From assembly GCF_004005935.1 (NCBI RefSeq), contig NZ_SACQ01000005.1, positions 62,001 to 126,000 of the forward strand: a DNA stretch of 64,000 nucleotides, written 5' to 3'. This document shows, piece by piece, positions 16,439 through 24,683 of this stretch. A program made the position numbers and the translations under genes. Positions within the stretch are counted from its first letter, which is position 1; each line of letters starts with the position of its first letter. The notes under the pieces are model-generated. The model was not told the origin of the DNA. It made no database searches and worked only from the letters and a program-made list of their open reading frames with translations. The stretch is from Neptunomonas marina. Its GTDB lineage: Bacteria; Pseudomonadota; Gammaproteobacteria; Pseudomonadales; Balneatricaceae.

Positions 16439-17482
16439 ATGGCAATCAAGAGCATAACTGAACAGCATCCACAGGTTTATACCGACCTCAACGCGCTTAA
16501 CAAAATTAAGCGTGAGGCGAAAACCGACAGCCCCGAAGCACTGAAGCAAGTTGCGCAGCAGTTTGAGCAGATGTTCATGGATATGCTCATGAAAAGTATG
16601 CGCGAAGCTAACGCCACGTTTATCGATGAAGATTCGCCCTTTAACAGCAGCGAGGTGAGCTTCTATCAAAACATGCTGGACAGCCAAATGACCACGAATC
16701 TGGCGCAAGGGCAGGGGATTGGGCTGGCCGATTTGTTAGTTAAGCAACTGGGTAAACAGTTTGATATTCGTGTGGAAAGTGATGCGAAGCCGAGCGAGTC
16801 CTTGAGCGAAGCTGAAGCGCTGCTCAATCGTGCTTTCAACAAAGGCAGCAGCGCGGCAGTGAATAACGTGTTTGAGCAGCTCAAGGCACATCAAGTGATC
16901 GCGAATGCGGCGCAAGCACCTACCGATGGCGAGACCTTAGAGCAAACCATGGCGCGGCTTAAAGACTCCTTTGTCGATGCGCCACAGCCTACGCAATTTG
17001 ACTCACCACAAGCGTTTGTGGATGCACTGCTTCCTATTGCGGAAAAAGTAGCGGGTGAGTTGGGTGTCGATCCCAAAGTGTTGGTTGCGCAGGCCGCTCT
17101 GGAAACGGGTTGGGGTAAACATATTATCCAAGAGGGTGAGCAGAGTAGCTTCAATCTTTTCAACATCAAGGCGGATAGCCGCTGGGGTGGTGAAAATATG
17201 CGCAAACTCACGCTGGAGTACCGCGATGGTGTGGCGCAGAAAGAGCAAGCGTTCTTTCGCTCTTACGTGTCCTACGAAGCAAGCTTTCGTGATTACGTTG
17301 ATTTTTTACAGAGTAACCCTCGTTATCAGCAAGCACTTGAGGTGGTTGCCGATCCGAAAGCGTATCTGCAGCAGCTGCAAGCGGCTGGCTACGCAACAGA
17401 TCCCGCATATGCTGAGAAAATCACCTCAATCTATGAGGGCCGTTTGCAAGCGTTAGCCGACAACGATGCTAAAGAAGGCTAG
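16439..17482 (+). CDS. flgJ: Flagellar peptidoglycan hydrolase FlgJ
   Basis: This is a two-domain protein of 347 residues. The N-terminal rod-capping domain (about 1-100; KQVAQQFEQMFMDMLMKSMRE) scaffolds rod growth. The C-terminal GH73 glucosaminidase domain (about 190-335) cuts peptidoglycan to let the rod through; catalytic Glu222 is in AALETGWGKH, and the YATDPAYAEKI segment is conserved. The start is 2 nt after flgI. Its 3' end overlaps the sigma-28 promoter of flgKL. Confidence 0.96.
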   Translation: MAIKSITEQHPQVYTDLNALNKIKREAKTDSPEALKQVAQQFEQMFMDMLMKSMREANATFIDEDSPFNSSEVSFYQNMLDSQMTTNLAQGQGIGLADLLVKQLGKQFDIRVESDAKPSESLSEAEALLNRAFNKGSSAAVNNVFEQLKAHQVIANAAQAPTDGETLEQTMARLKDSFVDAPQPTQFDSPQAFVDALLPIAEKVAGELGVDPKVLVAQAALETGWGKHIIQEGEQSSFNLFNIKADSRWGGENMRKLTLEYRDGVAQKEQAFFRSYVSYEASFRDYVDFLQSNPRYQQALEVVADPKAYLQQLQAAGYATDPAYAEKITSIYEGRLQALADNDAKEG

Positions 17483-17496
17483 GCCTTCGCCGCTAT
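17470..17496 (+). promoter_or_regulatory. Sigma-28 promoter of flgKL
   Basis: TAAAGAAG-N11-GCCGCTAT has ideal spacing; 6 of 8 bases match in the -10. It begins inside the last codons of flgJ and lies 58 bp before flgK, which fits the late expression of hook-filament junction genes. Confidence 0.7.
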
Positions 17497-17554
17497 AAAA
17501 GAGATGCAATAGAGGTGTTGCTAAGTACTGCTAAGCAGCGCCAGGAGAGTAAAT

Positions 17555-20314
17555 ATGTCCAGCTTTAATCTGCTAAATATCGGTAACCAAGCGTTGCGGA
17601 CAAATCAGTCGGCACTGGCGACCATCGGGCAGAATATCTCGAATGTTAATACGCCGGGTTACAGCCGCCAGACAACTGATATCACATCGTTGCCGGATCG
17701 CACCGGTGCCAAAGTTGATAGTGTCAGCCGCATTACCGATCGCTTTTTGACGGAGCAGATGTGGGGAGATCTATCGGCGTACCAGCATACGTTGACCTAT
17801 GCTGGCCTCTCTTCTGATTTGGACAACTTGCTGGCCACGCAGGTTACCAGTGTCTCTGATGGTTTAGATAACTACTTTAAAGCGATGCAGAATGTGGTTG
17901 ATGATCCTGTATCGATCCCAAACCGTGAGTTGCTGATCGCGGAATCCGATGCGTTGGTTAAGCGCTTCAACGATCTTGATCGCCATATTGAGCAGCAGAG
18001 CGATACGATCAATGCGCGTGTTGAAGACCTGTCTCATCAAGTGAATACCATCTCACGGGGCATCGCTGATCTAAACGATGCGATTCGTATCGCCAACGCG
18101 AGCAATGATCCAGCGAATGAGCTGCGCGATCAGCGTGAAGAGCTGGTAAACAATCTATCGAACCTGATTGGTGTGAAGGTGGTGGAGCAGGGCGAAGAGT
18201 TCAACATCTTTGTCGGCAACGGCCAGCCCCTCATTACCGGTCAAACAGCCAATAAATTGGTGGCAGTGCAGGGTAACCCAGACTACCGCCAGAGTGACCT
18301 TCAGCTTGTGGTTGCAGGTAACGCGGTTGATGTAACTGAAGAGCTGAGCGGTGGGCAGATCGGTGGCCTATTGCAGTATCGCGAAGAAGCGCTGAACGAT
18401 GCGCGGGATGAGCTGGGCCGTATTGCCATCGGTGTTGCTGCTAGCATGAATGAGGCCCACAAAAACGGCATCGACCTAAACAACGATTTCGGGAAGAACT
18501 TCTTCACTGATATCAACGCCGATAGCGTTCAGCGGGGGCGTATTCATGCTGATGCGAATAACCAAAGCGTTATCTCCCAAATGCGGGTTGAGATTCAAGA
18601 TGTAGGTCAGTTAGAGGCGTCCGATTATGAACTGATCTATGAAAACGACCGCCAGATCACGCTGATCCGTAACAGTGATGGTAAACAGTTCACAATTAAT
18701 CAGCTTCAGGATGTTGGGGCTGATCGCACCATAGATGCCAATCTATTGAACTGGGGCGGCAATACAGCGCCGGTCGTGGATGGCGATGGCTCCACTGTGC
18801 CCTCGGCACCCTTAACGCCGGTCGTAAATGGTGTTGCCGGTGGAGCAACGGTGGTTAACTCTGCACAAGGCATGGCTGATTTTATGAACAGCCAGCCTGG
18901 CCTATCCGGTGTCACTGCCGAGACTGCTATCAATATCAGCGGTGTTACTGAGGCTGGTGGTGATGGCTTGAGCTTTGATCTTAAGATCAATGATGCAACC
19001 GGCACCACGCAAACAATTACAGTGAACTTACCCACCGGCGCCACCAGCAATGACAATGTAGCGACGGCAATTAATGCTGCGCTGGCTGCTGAGACAAGCG
19101 CCAACGGCACCGACTTTAGCAACTTACAATTAAGTGAAGCAGACGGCGGCGTTAAACTGCTGGACCGGACCGGCGGAAACATTACCGTTGATGCCAGTGG
19201 CGGCGCGAACGCCGATATCATCGGCATTCAGAACTATGCAGCGAATGGTAGTTTGGTTGCTGGTGGCCCAGTGAATGTGCAGGCGGATCTAGCTGGTAGT
19301 GATACCGGTACGGTTGTTGGTTATTTAACGAATGCGCAAGCGGAAGCCGACAGCAGCGTTGATAGCTTCTCTATTAGCTCACCTGGCGGTGCGCTTATTG
19401 GTGGCACCAGCCCTGCTGTGTTGGTGGATGGCAGCAATAATGTTGCCTCGCTTGCGAGTGATACGACCTCTAATATTGCCGCGCTTGATCAAGGTGAGTA
19501 CTACCTCGACCCAGATCGCGGCACGCTCGCGTTTGCGGTGGATGGGTTTAAAGTTGTCATCGATACCACCCAGCAGTTGGTGCGTGGAGATCGTTACCTG
19601 ATTCAACCGGTGCGCACGGGTGCCGAGGATTTAGGACTAGAGATCCAAGATGGTAAACAGCTGGCGTTGGCCTCACCTATTCGCATTACAGCGGACAATA
19701 CTAACCAAGGCACGGGGGTAGCAACGGCGAAGGTCACTAACCCTGATGCGCTTGCTTTCGCACAGCCTGCAACGCTGACGCCGCCGGTGGGTATTGTTTT
19801 CAATGGTGGTCAGCCGACGACCTACAATCTTTATGATATGAGTAACCCAGACAATCCAACTTTGCTGAGCATCGACGGTGTTGTGCAGTCTAACCGCGCT
19901 TATGTGCCCGGTGGTGAAATCGCGTTGGATGGTTACTCGGTGACGATCTCGAATGAACCAGAGGCGGGTGATCGTTTCTCGTTCACGTTTAACAAAGACG
20001 GTGTTTCCGACAACCGCAATGCGATTGAGCTATCTGACTTGCAAAACGCCGATGTCTTCAACGATGGTTCTTATCAAGATCTGTACGGCAGCTTAGTTGA
20101 GCGGGTGGGGACGCGCACAGCGACCAATAACATAACCGTAGAGGCGAATAAGTCGGTCCTTGATTCAACTACCAGCGCGAAAGCGGGTGTTTCCGGCGTT
20201 AACTTAGACGAAGAAGCGGCTAAACTGGTGCAGTATCAGATGGCATATCAAGCTTCGGCACAGTTGATCAGCACGTCGCAAACGGTATTCGATACTTTGC
20301 TAAGCAGCATATAA
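17555..20314 (+). CDS. flgK: Hook-filament junction protein FlgK (HAP1, enlarged)
   Basis: The N-terminal ATIGQNISNVNTPGYSRQ and C-terminal VNLDEEAAKLVQYQMAYQASAQLISTSQTVFDTLL are diagnostic of FlgK, which joins hook to filament. At 919 residues it is far longer than the usual 550-690. The extra mass lies between about residues 370 and 830. It includes a flagellin-like unit (TVNLPTGATSNDNVATAINAAL) and other Ala/Gly/Asp-rich beta segments likely to be surface exposed. GGAGAG precedes the ATG. Operon with flgL. Confidence 0.95.
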   Translation: MSSFNLLNIGNQALRTNQSALATIGQNISNVNTPGYSRQTTDITSLPDRTGAKVDSVSRITDRFLTEQMWGDLSAYQHTLTYAGLSSDLDNLLATQVTSVSDGLDNYFKAMQNVVDDPVSIPNRELLIAESDALVKRFNDLDRHIEQQSDTINARVEDLSHQVNTISRGIADLNDAIRIANASNDPANELRDQREELVNNLSNLIGVKVVEQGEEFNIFVGNGQPLITGQTANKLVAVQGNPDYRQSDLQLVVAGNAVDVTEELSGGQIGGLLQYREEALNDARDELGRIAIGVAASMNEAHKNGIDLNNDFGKNFFTDINADSVQRGRIHADANNQSVISQMRVEIQDVGQLEASDYELIYENDRQITLIRNSDGKQFTINQLQDVGADRTIDANLLNWGGNTAPVVDGDGSTVPSAPLTPVVNGVAGGATVVNSAQGMADFMNSQPGLSGVTAETAINISGVTEAGGDGLSFDLKINDATGTTQTITVNLPTGATSNDNVATAINAALAAETSANGTDFSNLQLSEADGGVKLLDRTGGNITVDASGGANADIIGIQNYAANGSLVAGGPVNVQADLAGSDTGTVVGYLTNAQAEADSSVDSFSISSPGGALIGGTSPAVLVDGSNNVASLASDTTSNIAALDQGEYYLDPDRGTLAFAVDGFKVVIDTTQQLVRGDRYLIQPVRTGAEDLGLEIQDGKQLALASPIRITADNTNQGTGVATAKVTNPDALAFAQPATLTPPVGIVFNGGQPTTYNLYDMSNPDNPTLLSIDGVVQSNRAYVPGGEIALDGYSVTISNEPEAGDRFSFTFNKDGVSDNRNAIELSDLQNADVFNDGSYQDLYGSLVERVGTRTATNNITVEANKSVLDSTTSAKAGVSGVNLDEEAAKLVQYQMAYQASAQLISTSQTVFDTLLSSI

Positions 20315-20323
20315 CGGGAGTAG

Positions 20324-21622
20324 ATGATGCGAATTTCAACACAGCAGCAATATCTGCAAACCATTGATCAGATGCAGCGAACCCAAGCAACGCTGGCTGA
20401 CAAGCAAAATGAGATCAACACGGGTAAGCGCTTGATAACACCCTCTGATGATCCTGTTGCGGCAGCGCAAGTGGTGAAGCTCGAGCGCGAATTAGCTCAG
20501 TATGAAAAGTTTGACGACAACATCAATGTCACTAAACGCCGTCTACAGCTCGAAGATTCACTTCTTGACGATATTAATATCGCGATGGACCGCATCAATG
20601 AGTTGGCACTAAAAGCCGGTAACGAAGCGACACTAACGGATCAAGACCGTAAAGGGATTGCCAACGAGCTATACGAGCTGACCGACTATGTTGCGGGGCT
20701 TATGAACACGCAAGACTCGGAAGGTGAATATATCTTTGCCGGTAGTAAAGGCAGTACAAAACCTTATGAGGAGTTAGCGAACAACCGTTTTGCCTATCGC
20801 GGTGATGACGGGCAGCGCTCGATTCAAGTAGGAGGTGACCTTTACATCGCATCGAATGATTCGGGGCAATACCTGTTTGAAGCAGTCGAGGGCCCGCTTG
20901 AAATAAATATGACTGGGGTTGCGATTGCTGAAGCGAATGCCACCAACACCCAGCCGTTTATCCGCGAAGCGAGCTTCAGCAGTGCGGCGCTTGAAGAGCA
21001 GTTCCTACAAGCCGCAGAGGGCGTTGGGGATATCACGATTCGTGTGGATGAGCCGCAGCCCAACGTCTTTGAATACAGTGTTTTGGATGCCGCAGGTAAT
21101 CCGGTAGCGGATACCGATGGTACTCCACTGCAAAATATTCCAGCAGGTGACCTTAGTACCACGCCGCTGGCGGTGAACATGTTTGGCTTAACGTTCGAAC
21201 TGCATGAGCCGAGCAATGGCGTGAACGGGAATGAGATCACTCTAAATATCGAGCGCGAGCGCCAAAATATTCTCGATGTTGCTGTTGATCTGGCCAAAGT
21301 GCTGGAGCAGCCTGTTGATGGCCCTGAAAGCAAAGCAGAGCTGTCTGAAGCGGTAGCAACGGCATTGAATGGTGTGCAACAAGCGCAAGATCGTAACAAC
21401 GAAGCCCGTACGACCCTGGGTTCTCGTTTAAGTACGCTGGAGAAGATTGCCGAGTCCAATATCGATTTTGAGCTTTTCACCAAAACCGCTATTTCGCGTC
21501 TTGTGGATACTGATATGGCCGAGGCGATCACTGAGTTTCGTTTTGCGGAAGCAACGCTGCAAGCGTCGCAAGCGACATTTGGCCGGGTTGCGTCGCTCTC
21601 TTTGTTTAACTACATCAATTAA
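20324..21622 (+). CDS. flgL: Hook-filament junction protein FlgL (HAP3)
   Basis: The 432-residue flagellin-like protein has N-terminal STQQQYLQTIDQMQRTQATLADKQNEINTGKRL and C-terminal ALQASQATFGRVASLSLFNYIN, as in FlgL. The start may be either of two adjacent ATGs (20324 or 20327). It is 9 nt after flgK. It is longer than the 300-420 typical of the family because of a central insert around residues 200-300. FlgN is its likely chaperone. Confidence 0.95.
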   Translation: MMRISTQQQYLQTIDQMQRTQATLADKQNEINTGKRLITPSDDPVAAAQVVKLERELAQYEKFDDNINVTKRRLQLEDSLLDDINIAMDRINELALKAGNEATLTDQDRKGIANELYELTDYVAGLMNTQDSEGEYIFAGSKGSTKPYEELANNRFAYRGDDGQRSIQVGGDLYIASNDSGQYLFEAVEGPLEINMTGVAIAEANATNTQPFIREASFSSAALEEQFLQAAEGVGDITIRVDEPQPNVFEYSVLDAAGNPVADTDGTPLQNIPAGDLSTTPLAVNMFGLTFELHEPSNGVNGNEITLNIERERQNILDVAVDLAKVLEQPVDGPESKAELSEAVATALNGVQQAQDRNNEARTTLGSRLSTLEKIAESNIDFELFTKTAISRLVDTDMAEAITEFRFAEATLQASQATFGRVASLSLFNYIN

Positions 21623-21635
21623 CAACAGCGCTTTG

Positions 21636-21664
21636 GCTTACCAGCGTTAAAGTTGCTGGTAAGC
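21636..21664. terminator. Hairpin between convergent flgL and fliT-like genes
   Basis: Perfect 10-bp arms GCTTACCAGC/GCTGGTAAGC with a nine-base loop sit at the junction of the two convergent genes and overlap the end of the minus-strand gene. The T-tracts are short, so termination strength is uncertain. Confidence 0.5.
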
Positions 21665-21952
21665 TTTGGCCATCTGCTTTCCCTTATTCGCTGCTTGTTG
21701 CTCTTTACGTAACTCCTCTTGGCGCGCACGGATGAACTCTACGTTCTCGCTGTCTAGTTGGCGAATGTCATTCAACGCTTTATCAACGGCCAAACTTTCC
21801 TGTTCTGAAGAGGGAGGTGTTGCTGTGGCTGCTTGAGCTAAGATAGCCTCTCGTTGAGCAAGCATCTCTTCTACCTCATCCCATGTTTTTTCTTCTACAG
21901 CTGCGCGAATCTTTTGGCTTAGAGCCAGCGCTTCTTTAACTAAATCATGCAC
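21647..21952 (-). CDS. Small FliT-like protein
   Basis: The roughly 102-residue, all-helical, highly charged protein resembles FliT-type flagellar chaperones: an ALALSQKIRAAVEEKTWDEVEEMLAQREAIL helix pair, a short linker, then a long helix (VEFIRARQEELRKEQQAANKGKQMAKAYQQ) with the terminal Lys-Tyr pattern. FliT binds FliD and export components. I prefer the GTG at 21950-21952, with GAGAGG 8 nt upstream, over a GTG three codons earlier. It lies between flgL and fliC on the opposite strand, whereas fliT usually follows fliS, and no fliT is seen there here. The function is inferred from shape and position. Confidence 0.6.
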   Translation of the reverse strand: MHDLVKEALALSQKIRAAVEEKTWDEVEEMLAQREAILAQAATATPPSSEQESLAVDKALNDIRQLDSENVEFIRARQEELRKEQQAANKGKQMAKAYQQL

Positions 21953-21985
21953 TTGGACCACCTCTCGTAAAAGTCAGATATTTGC

Positions 21986-22012
21986 TAAAGGAACTATTGC
22001 AATAGTCGATAA
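21986..22012 (+). promoter_or_regulatory. Upstream sigma-28 promoter of fliC
   Basis: TAAAGGAA-N11-GTCGATAA has ideal spacing; the -10 differs from consensus at one base. It lies 158 bp before fliC. Confidence 0.7.
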
Positions 22013-22054
22013 CTTTAAGTACCGAGGCAGTAATCTGCCAGAGAAAAATAAAAT

Positions 22055-22081
22055 TAAAGCATCTGAAAATTTGGTCGATAA
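22055..22081 (+). promoter_or_regulatory. Proximal sigma-28 promoter of fliC
   Basis: TAAAGCAT-N11-GTCGATAA has the same spacing and -10 as the site 69 bp upstream. It lies 89 bp before the flagellin start. Confidence 0.82.
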
Positions 22082-22170
22082 ACAAATCATAACCGGTAGC
22101 AATTAGAGACAAAACCGGAAGTGAACATAAAACAGCCAGTCGCACCTGGTTGATATGAGGAGAGAATCTC

Positions 22171-24210
22171 ATGGCAATGGTAATCAATTCAAACATCATG
22201 TCGCTTAACGCACAGCGTAACTTGCAGGCGTCTTCTAACGAGCTGAACACTGCGATGGAACGTCTTTCCAGTGGTAAGCGAATCAACTCTGCTGCAGACG
22301 ATGCTGCGGGCCTTTCGATCGCCAACCGTATGACATCTCAGGTTAATGGTCTTAACCAAGCGATGCGTAACGCGAACGACGGTATCTCTTTGATTCAAAC
22401 AGCTGAAGGTGCGCTGGACGAGTCGACTAACATTCTGCAACGTATGCGTGAACTGTCTATTCAGTCTGCCAACGGTACTTACGATAGCGGTAACCGTTCT
22501 ACGTTGAACGCAGAGGTTAAACAGCTGGTTGCTGAGCTGGACCGTATCTCTGAAACAACAGCGTTTAACGGCCAGAATATCCTTGATGGTTCGTTGGGTA
22601 AGGTTGATCTGCAAGTAGGTTCTGAGGCGAACCAAACTATCGGTTTGGAAATTCAGGCGATGGACTCTAAAACACTGGGTCTAGGTTCTACTAGTGGTGA
22701 CGTATTAGGTGCGGAGAACACACTAGCGGCTGATACAACTGCGCTGACAAACAACTCTGTAACGATCAATGGTCAGTCTGTACTGGCGATTGGTGAGACT
22801 TGGACTGGCGGTACAGATTCTCTGGGTGAGCTGGTTGAGAAGATCAACACGAACGTACGTGGTGTTACTGCCTCTACATACAGCGAAGTTGAAGCAGATA
22901 AAGCAGGTACAGGTGTCCTAGTTGAAGGCACAGATAAGCTGACTGTTGACGTGGTTAAGCTAGATGGCGAAACGCTATCTTTCAGCATCACTGGTACAGA
23001 GAGCATGGAAGAGGTCGTAGATAAGCTGAACACTGAGGGTGGTGGCTTGATCTCTGCATCGCTAGATGATGGCGGTAAGCTCGTTGTTAGCGCAGAAAAC
23101 GTAACTAGCCTAGAGCTGACAGGTGCGGGTGCTGCTGCAAATACTGGTGATGACGTATTAGGCTTGGGCGCAGGCGCTGATGGTGTGGTTAACACTGCAT
23201 CTATCTCACTTGCATCAGAAGATGGCAGCGACATTATTATCGAGCGTGGTAGTACTGGTACAACGGCTGACCTTAAGTCGCTCGGTTTCCGCGAGAACAA
23301 CGTGGGTGGTGTGATCGAAGGTGGTGCTTGGGATGGTTCAACAGCTTTGGCAGTGGGTGATCTGAGCATCAACGGTGTTGACGTTGGCGCCGCTGAAAGT
23401 GCGAAACTTTCTGACAACATCGCTGCAATCAACAAGGTCAGTGACCAAACAGGTGTTACTGCAAACGCTTTCACATCGGTAGAGATTGACACTGCGACAA
23501 ACTCAACTGGTGCGGGTACTGCTGCGGCATTCACTCTTAACGGTGTGACTATCGCTGCGGGTGCTGATGCTAAGATCTCGACTACAGTGGCACAAATTAA
23601 CGCGAAGTCCGATGAGACAGGTGTTACAGCTGTTCTTGAGGGTGACCTCTTGCGCTTGGAAGGTGATGTTGCTTCTATCACATTCGGTGACGCATCAGGT
23701 GCTGGCGATAACGGTGCTGAACTGGCCGGTGTTCTCGGTGCAGGTCTTGCAGCGGGTACTGATGTCCAAGATACAGACGGTGGTGTGAAGCTGACATCAG
23801 ACAGCGGTGCCCCAATTAGTGTTGATGTCACAACTGATGGTGCGAATGCAACAGGTCTTCTGGATGCAAACACAACATCGGGTGGTAAGTTCGGCGCAGC
23901 AGTAAATAGCATCGATATCTCGACAGCTGCGGGTGCGCAAAAAGCGATCGGCATCATCGATAACGCACTAGAAACTATTAACGAAACACGTGGTGATCTG
24001 GGTGCGGTTAACAACCGTCTGGACTTCACAATCAGTAACCTGTCTAACGTTGCTGAAAACGTATCAGCTGCACGTTCACGTATCGAAGATGCAGACTTCG
24101 CAGCAGAATCTGCTAACCTAAGTCGTGCGCAGGTTCTACAACAGGCAGGTACTTCGATGTTGGCGCAAGCAAATGCGGCGCCTCAGCAGGTACTGTCACT
24201 ACTTCAGTAA
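22171..24210 (+). CDS. fliC: Flagellin FliC
   Basis: This 679-residue flagellin forms the external filament. The conserved D0/D1 ends are intact ([20 protein letters not shown], then [21 protein letters not shown]-terminal [20 protein letters not shown] and a final LSLLQ). The central 400 residues are the variable D2/D3 region, with at least three flagellin-IN-like units: around 195-235 ([12 protein letters not shown]), 400-435 ([12 protein letters not shown]) and 455-490 ([12 protein letters not shown]), each followed by an AINxxSxxTGVTA-type helix. GAGGAGAG precedes the ATG. It is transcribed from tandem sigma-28 sites and ends at a strong terminator. Confidence 0.97.
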   Translation: MAMVINSNIMSLNAQRNLQASSNELNTAMERLSSGKRINSAADDAAGLSIANRMTSQVNGLNQAMRNANDGISLIQTAEGALDESTNILQRMRELSIQSANGTYDSGNRSTLNAEVKQLVAELDRISETTAFNGQNILDGSLGKVDLQVGSEANQTIGLEIQAMDSKTLGLGSTSGDVLGAENTLAADTTALTNNSVTINGQSVLAIGETWTGGTDSLGELVEKINTNVRGVTASTYSEVEADKAGTGVLVEGTDKLTVDVVKLDGETLSFSITGTESMEEVVDKLNTEGGGLISASLDDGGKLVVSAENVTSLELTGAGAAANTGDDVLGLGAGADGVVNTASISLASEDGSDIIIERGSTGTTADLKSLGFRENNVGGVIEGGAWDGSTALAVGDLSINGVDVGAAESAKLSDNIAAINKVSDQTGVTANAFTSVEIDTATNSTGAGTAAAFTLNGVTIAAGADAKISTTVAQINAKSDETGVTAVLEGDLLRLEGDVASITFGDASGAGDNGAELAGVLGAGLAAGTDVQDTDGGVKLTSDSGAPISVDVTTDGANATGLLDANTTSGGKFGAAVNSIDISTAAGAQKAIGIIDNALETINETRGDLGAVNNRLDFTISNLSNVAENVSAARSRIEDADFAAESANLSRAQVLQQAGTSMLAQANAAPQQVLSLLQ

Positions 24211-24238
24211 TATTTCTCTGGATTAAACAGCCAGTTGT

Positions 24239-24270
24239 AAATCCCTCACCACCTTCGGTGGGGGATTTTT
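24239..24270 (+). terminator. Rho-independent terminator after fliC
   Basis: A 12-bp stem (AAATCCCTCACC paired with GGTGGGGGATTT, one G-U) with loop ACCTTC, followed by T residues. Confidence 0.9.
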
Positions 24271-24287
24271 GGTTAAGGAGGTAAACA

Positions 24288-24656
24288 ATGTCAGTCGAAT
24301 CAATGAACGCCACAAGTATGGTGTCGACTACTACCCAACCGGCCAATACCCAGCAGGTTAATCAGAACCAGCAAGCCGCGATAGCAGAAAAGCAATCGCA
24401 AGCGGCAGAGGCCCAGGAAGCTCAAAAGCTAACAGCTGAAGAGGTTCAAGATGTGGTCGATAAGCTGAATGATTTCATGCAAGGGCAGCAGCGTAACTTG
24501 AATTTCTCTGTGGATAAGGATACTGATAACCTTATTGTTAAGGTGATGGATACCCAAACGGAAGAGGTCATCCGCCAGTTCCCTTCTGAGGAAACGCTGA
24601 AGCTTGCGAAGCACATTGAAGGGATGCTTGGGCTAATCTTTAACGATAAAGCCTAG
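24288..24656 (+). CDS. flaG: Flagellar protein FlaG
   Basis: The 122-residue protein has a polar Gln/Ala-rich N-terminal third. The conserved FlaG domain follows (VVDKLNDFMQGQQRNLNFSVDKDTDNLIVKVMDTQTEEVIRQFPSEE, then LKLAKHIEGMLGLIFND). FlaG affects filament length in polar flagella; the mechanism is not settled. AAGGAGG is 6 nt upstream. It lies between flagellin and fliD, as in pseudomonads and vibrios. Confidence 0.92.
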   Translation: MSVESMNATSMVSTTTQPANTQQVNQNQQAAIAEKQSQAAEAQEAQKLTAEEVQDVVDKLNDFMQGQQRNLNFSVDKDTDNLIVKVMDTQTEEVIRQFPSEETLKLAKHIEGMLGLIFNDKA

Positions 24657-24683
24657 TACGTTTTAGCTTCTTAGGGAGGGTTT

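Noticed and set aside
20842-21531. 229-residue open frame antisense to flgL
   Set aside because: Shadow frame of an intact gene, Ser-rich and without recognisable motifs.
22773-24029. 418-residue open frame antisense to fliC
   Set aside because: Very Ser/Pro/Ala-rich low-complexity translation that mirrors the codon pattern of the flagellin gene; no start signals.
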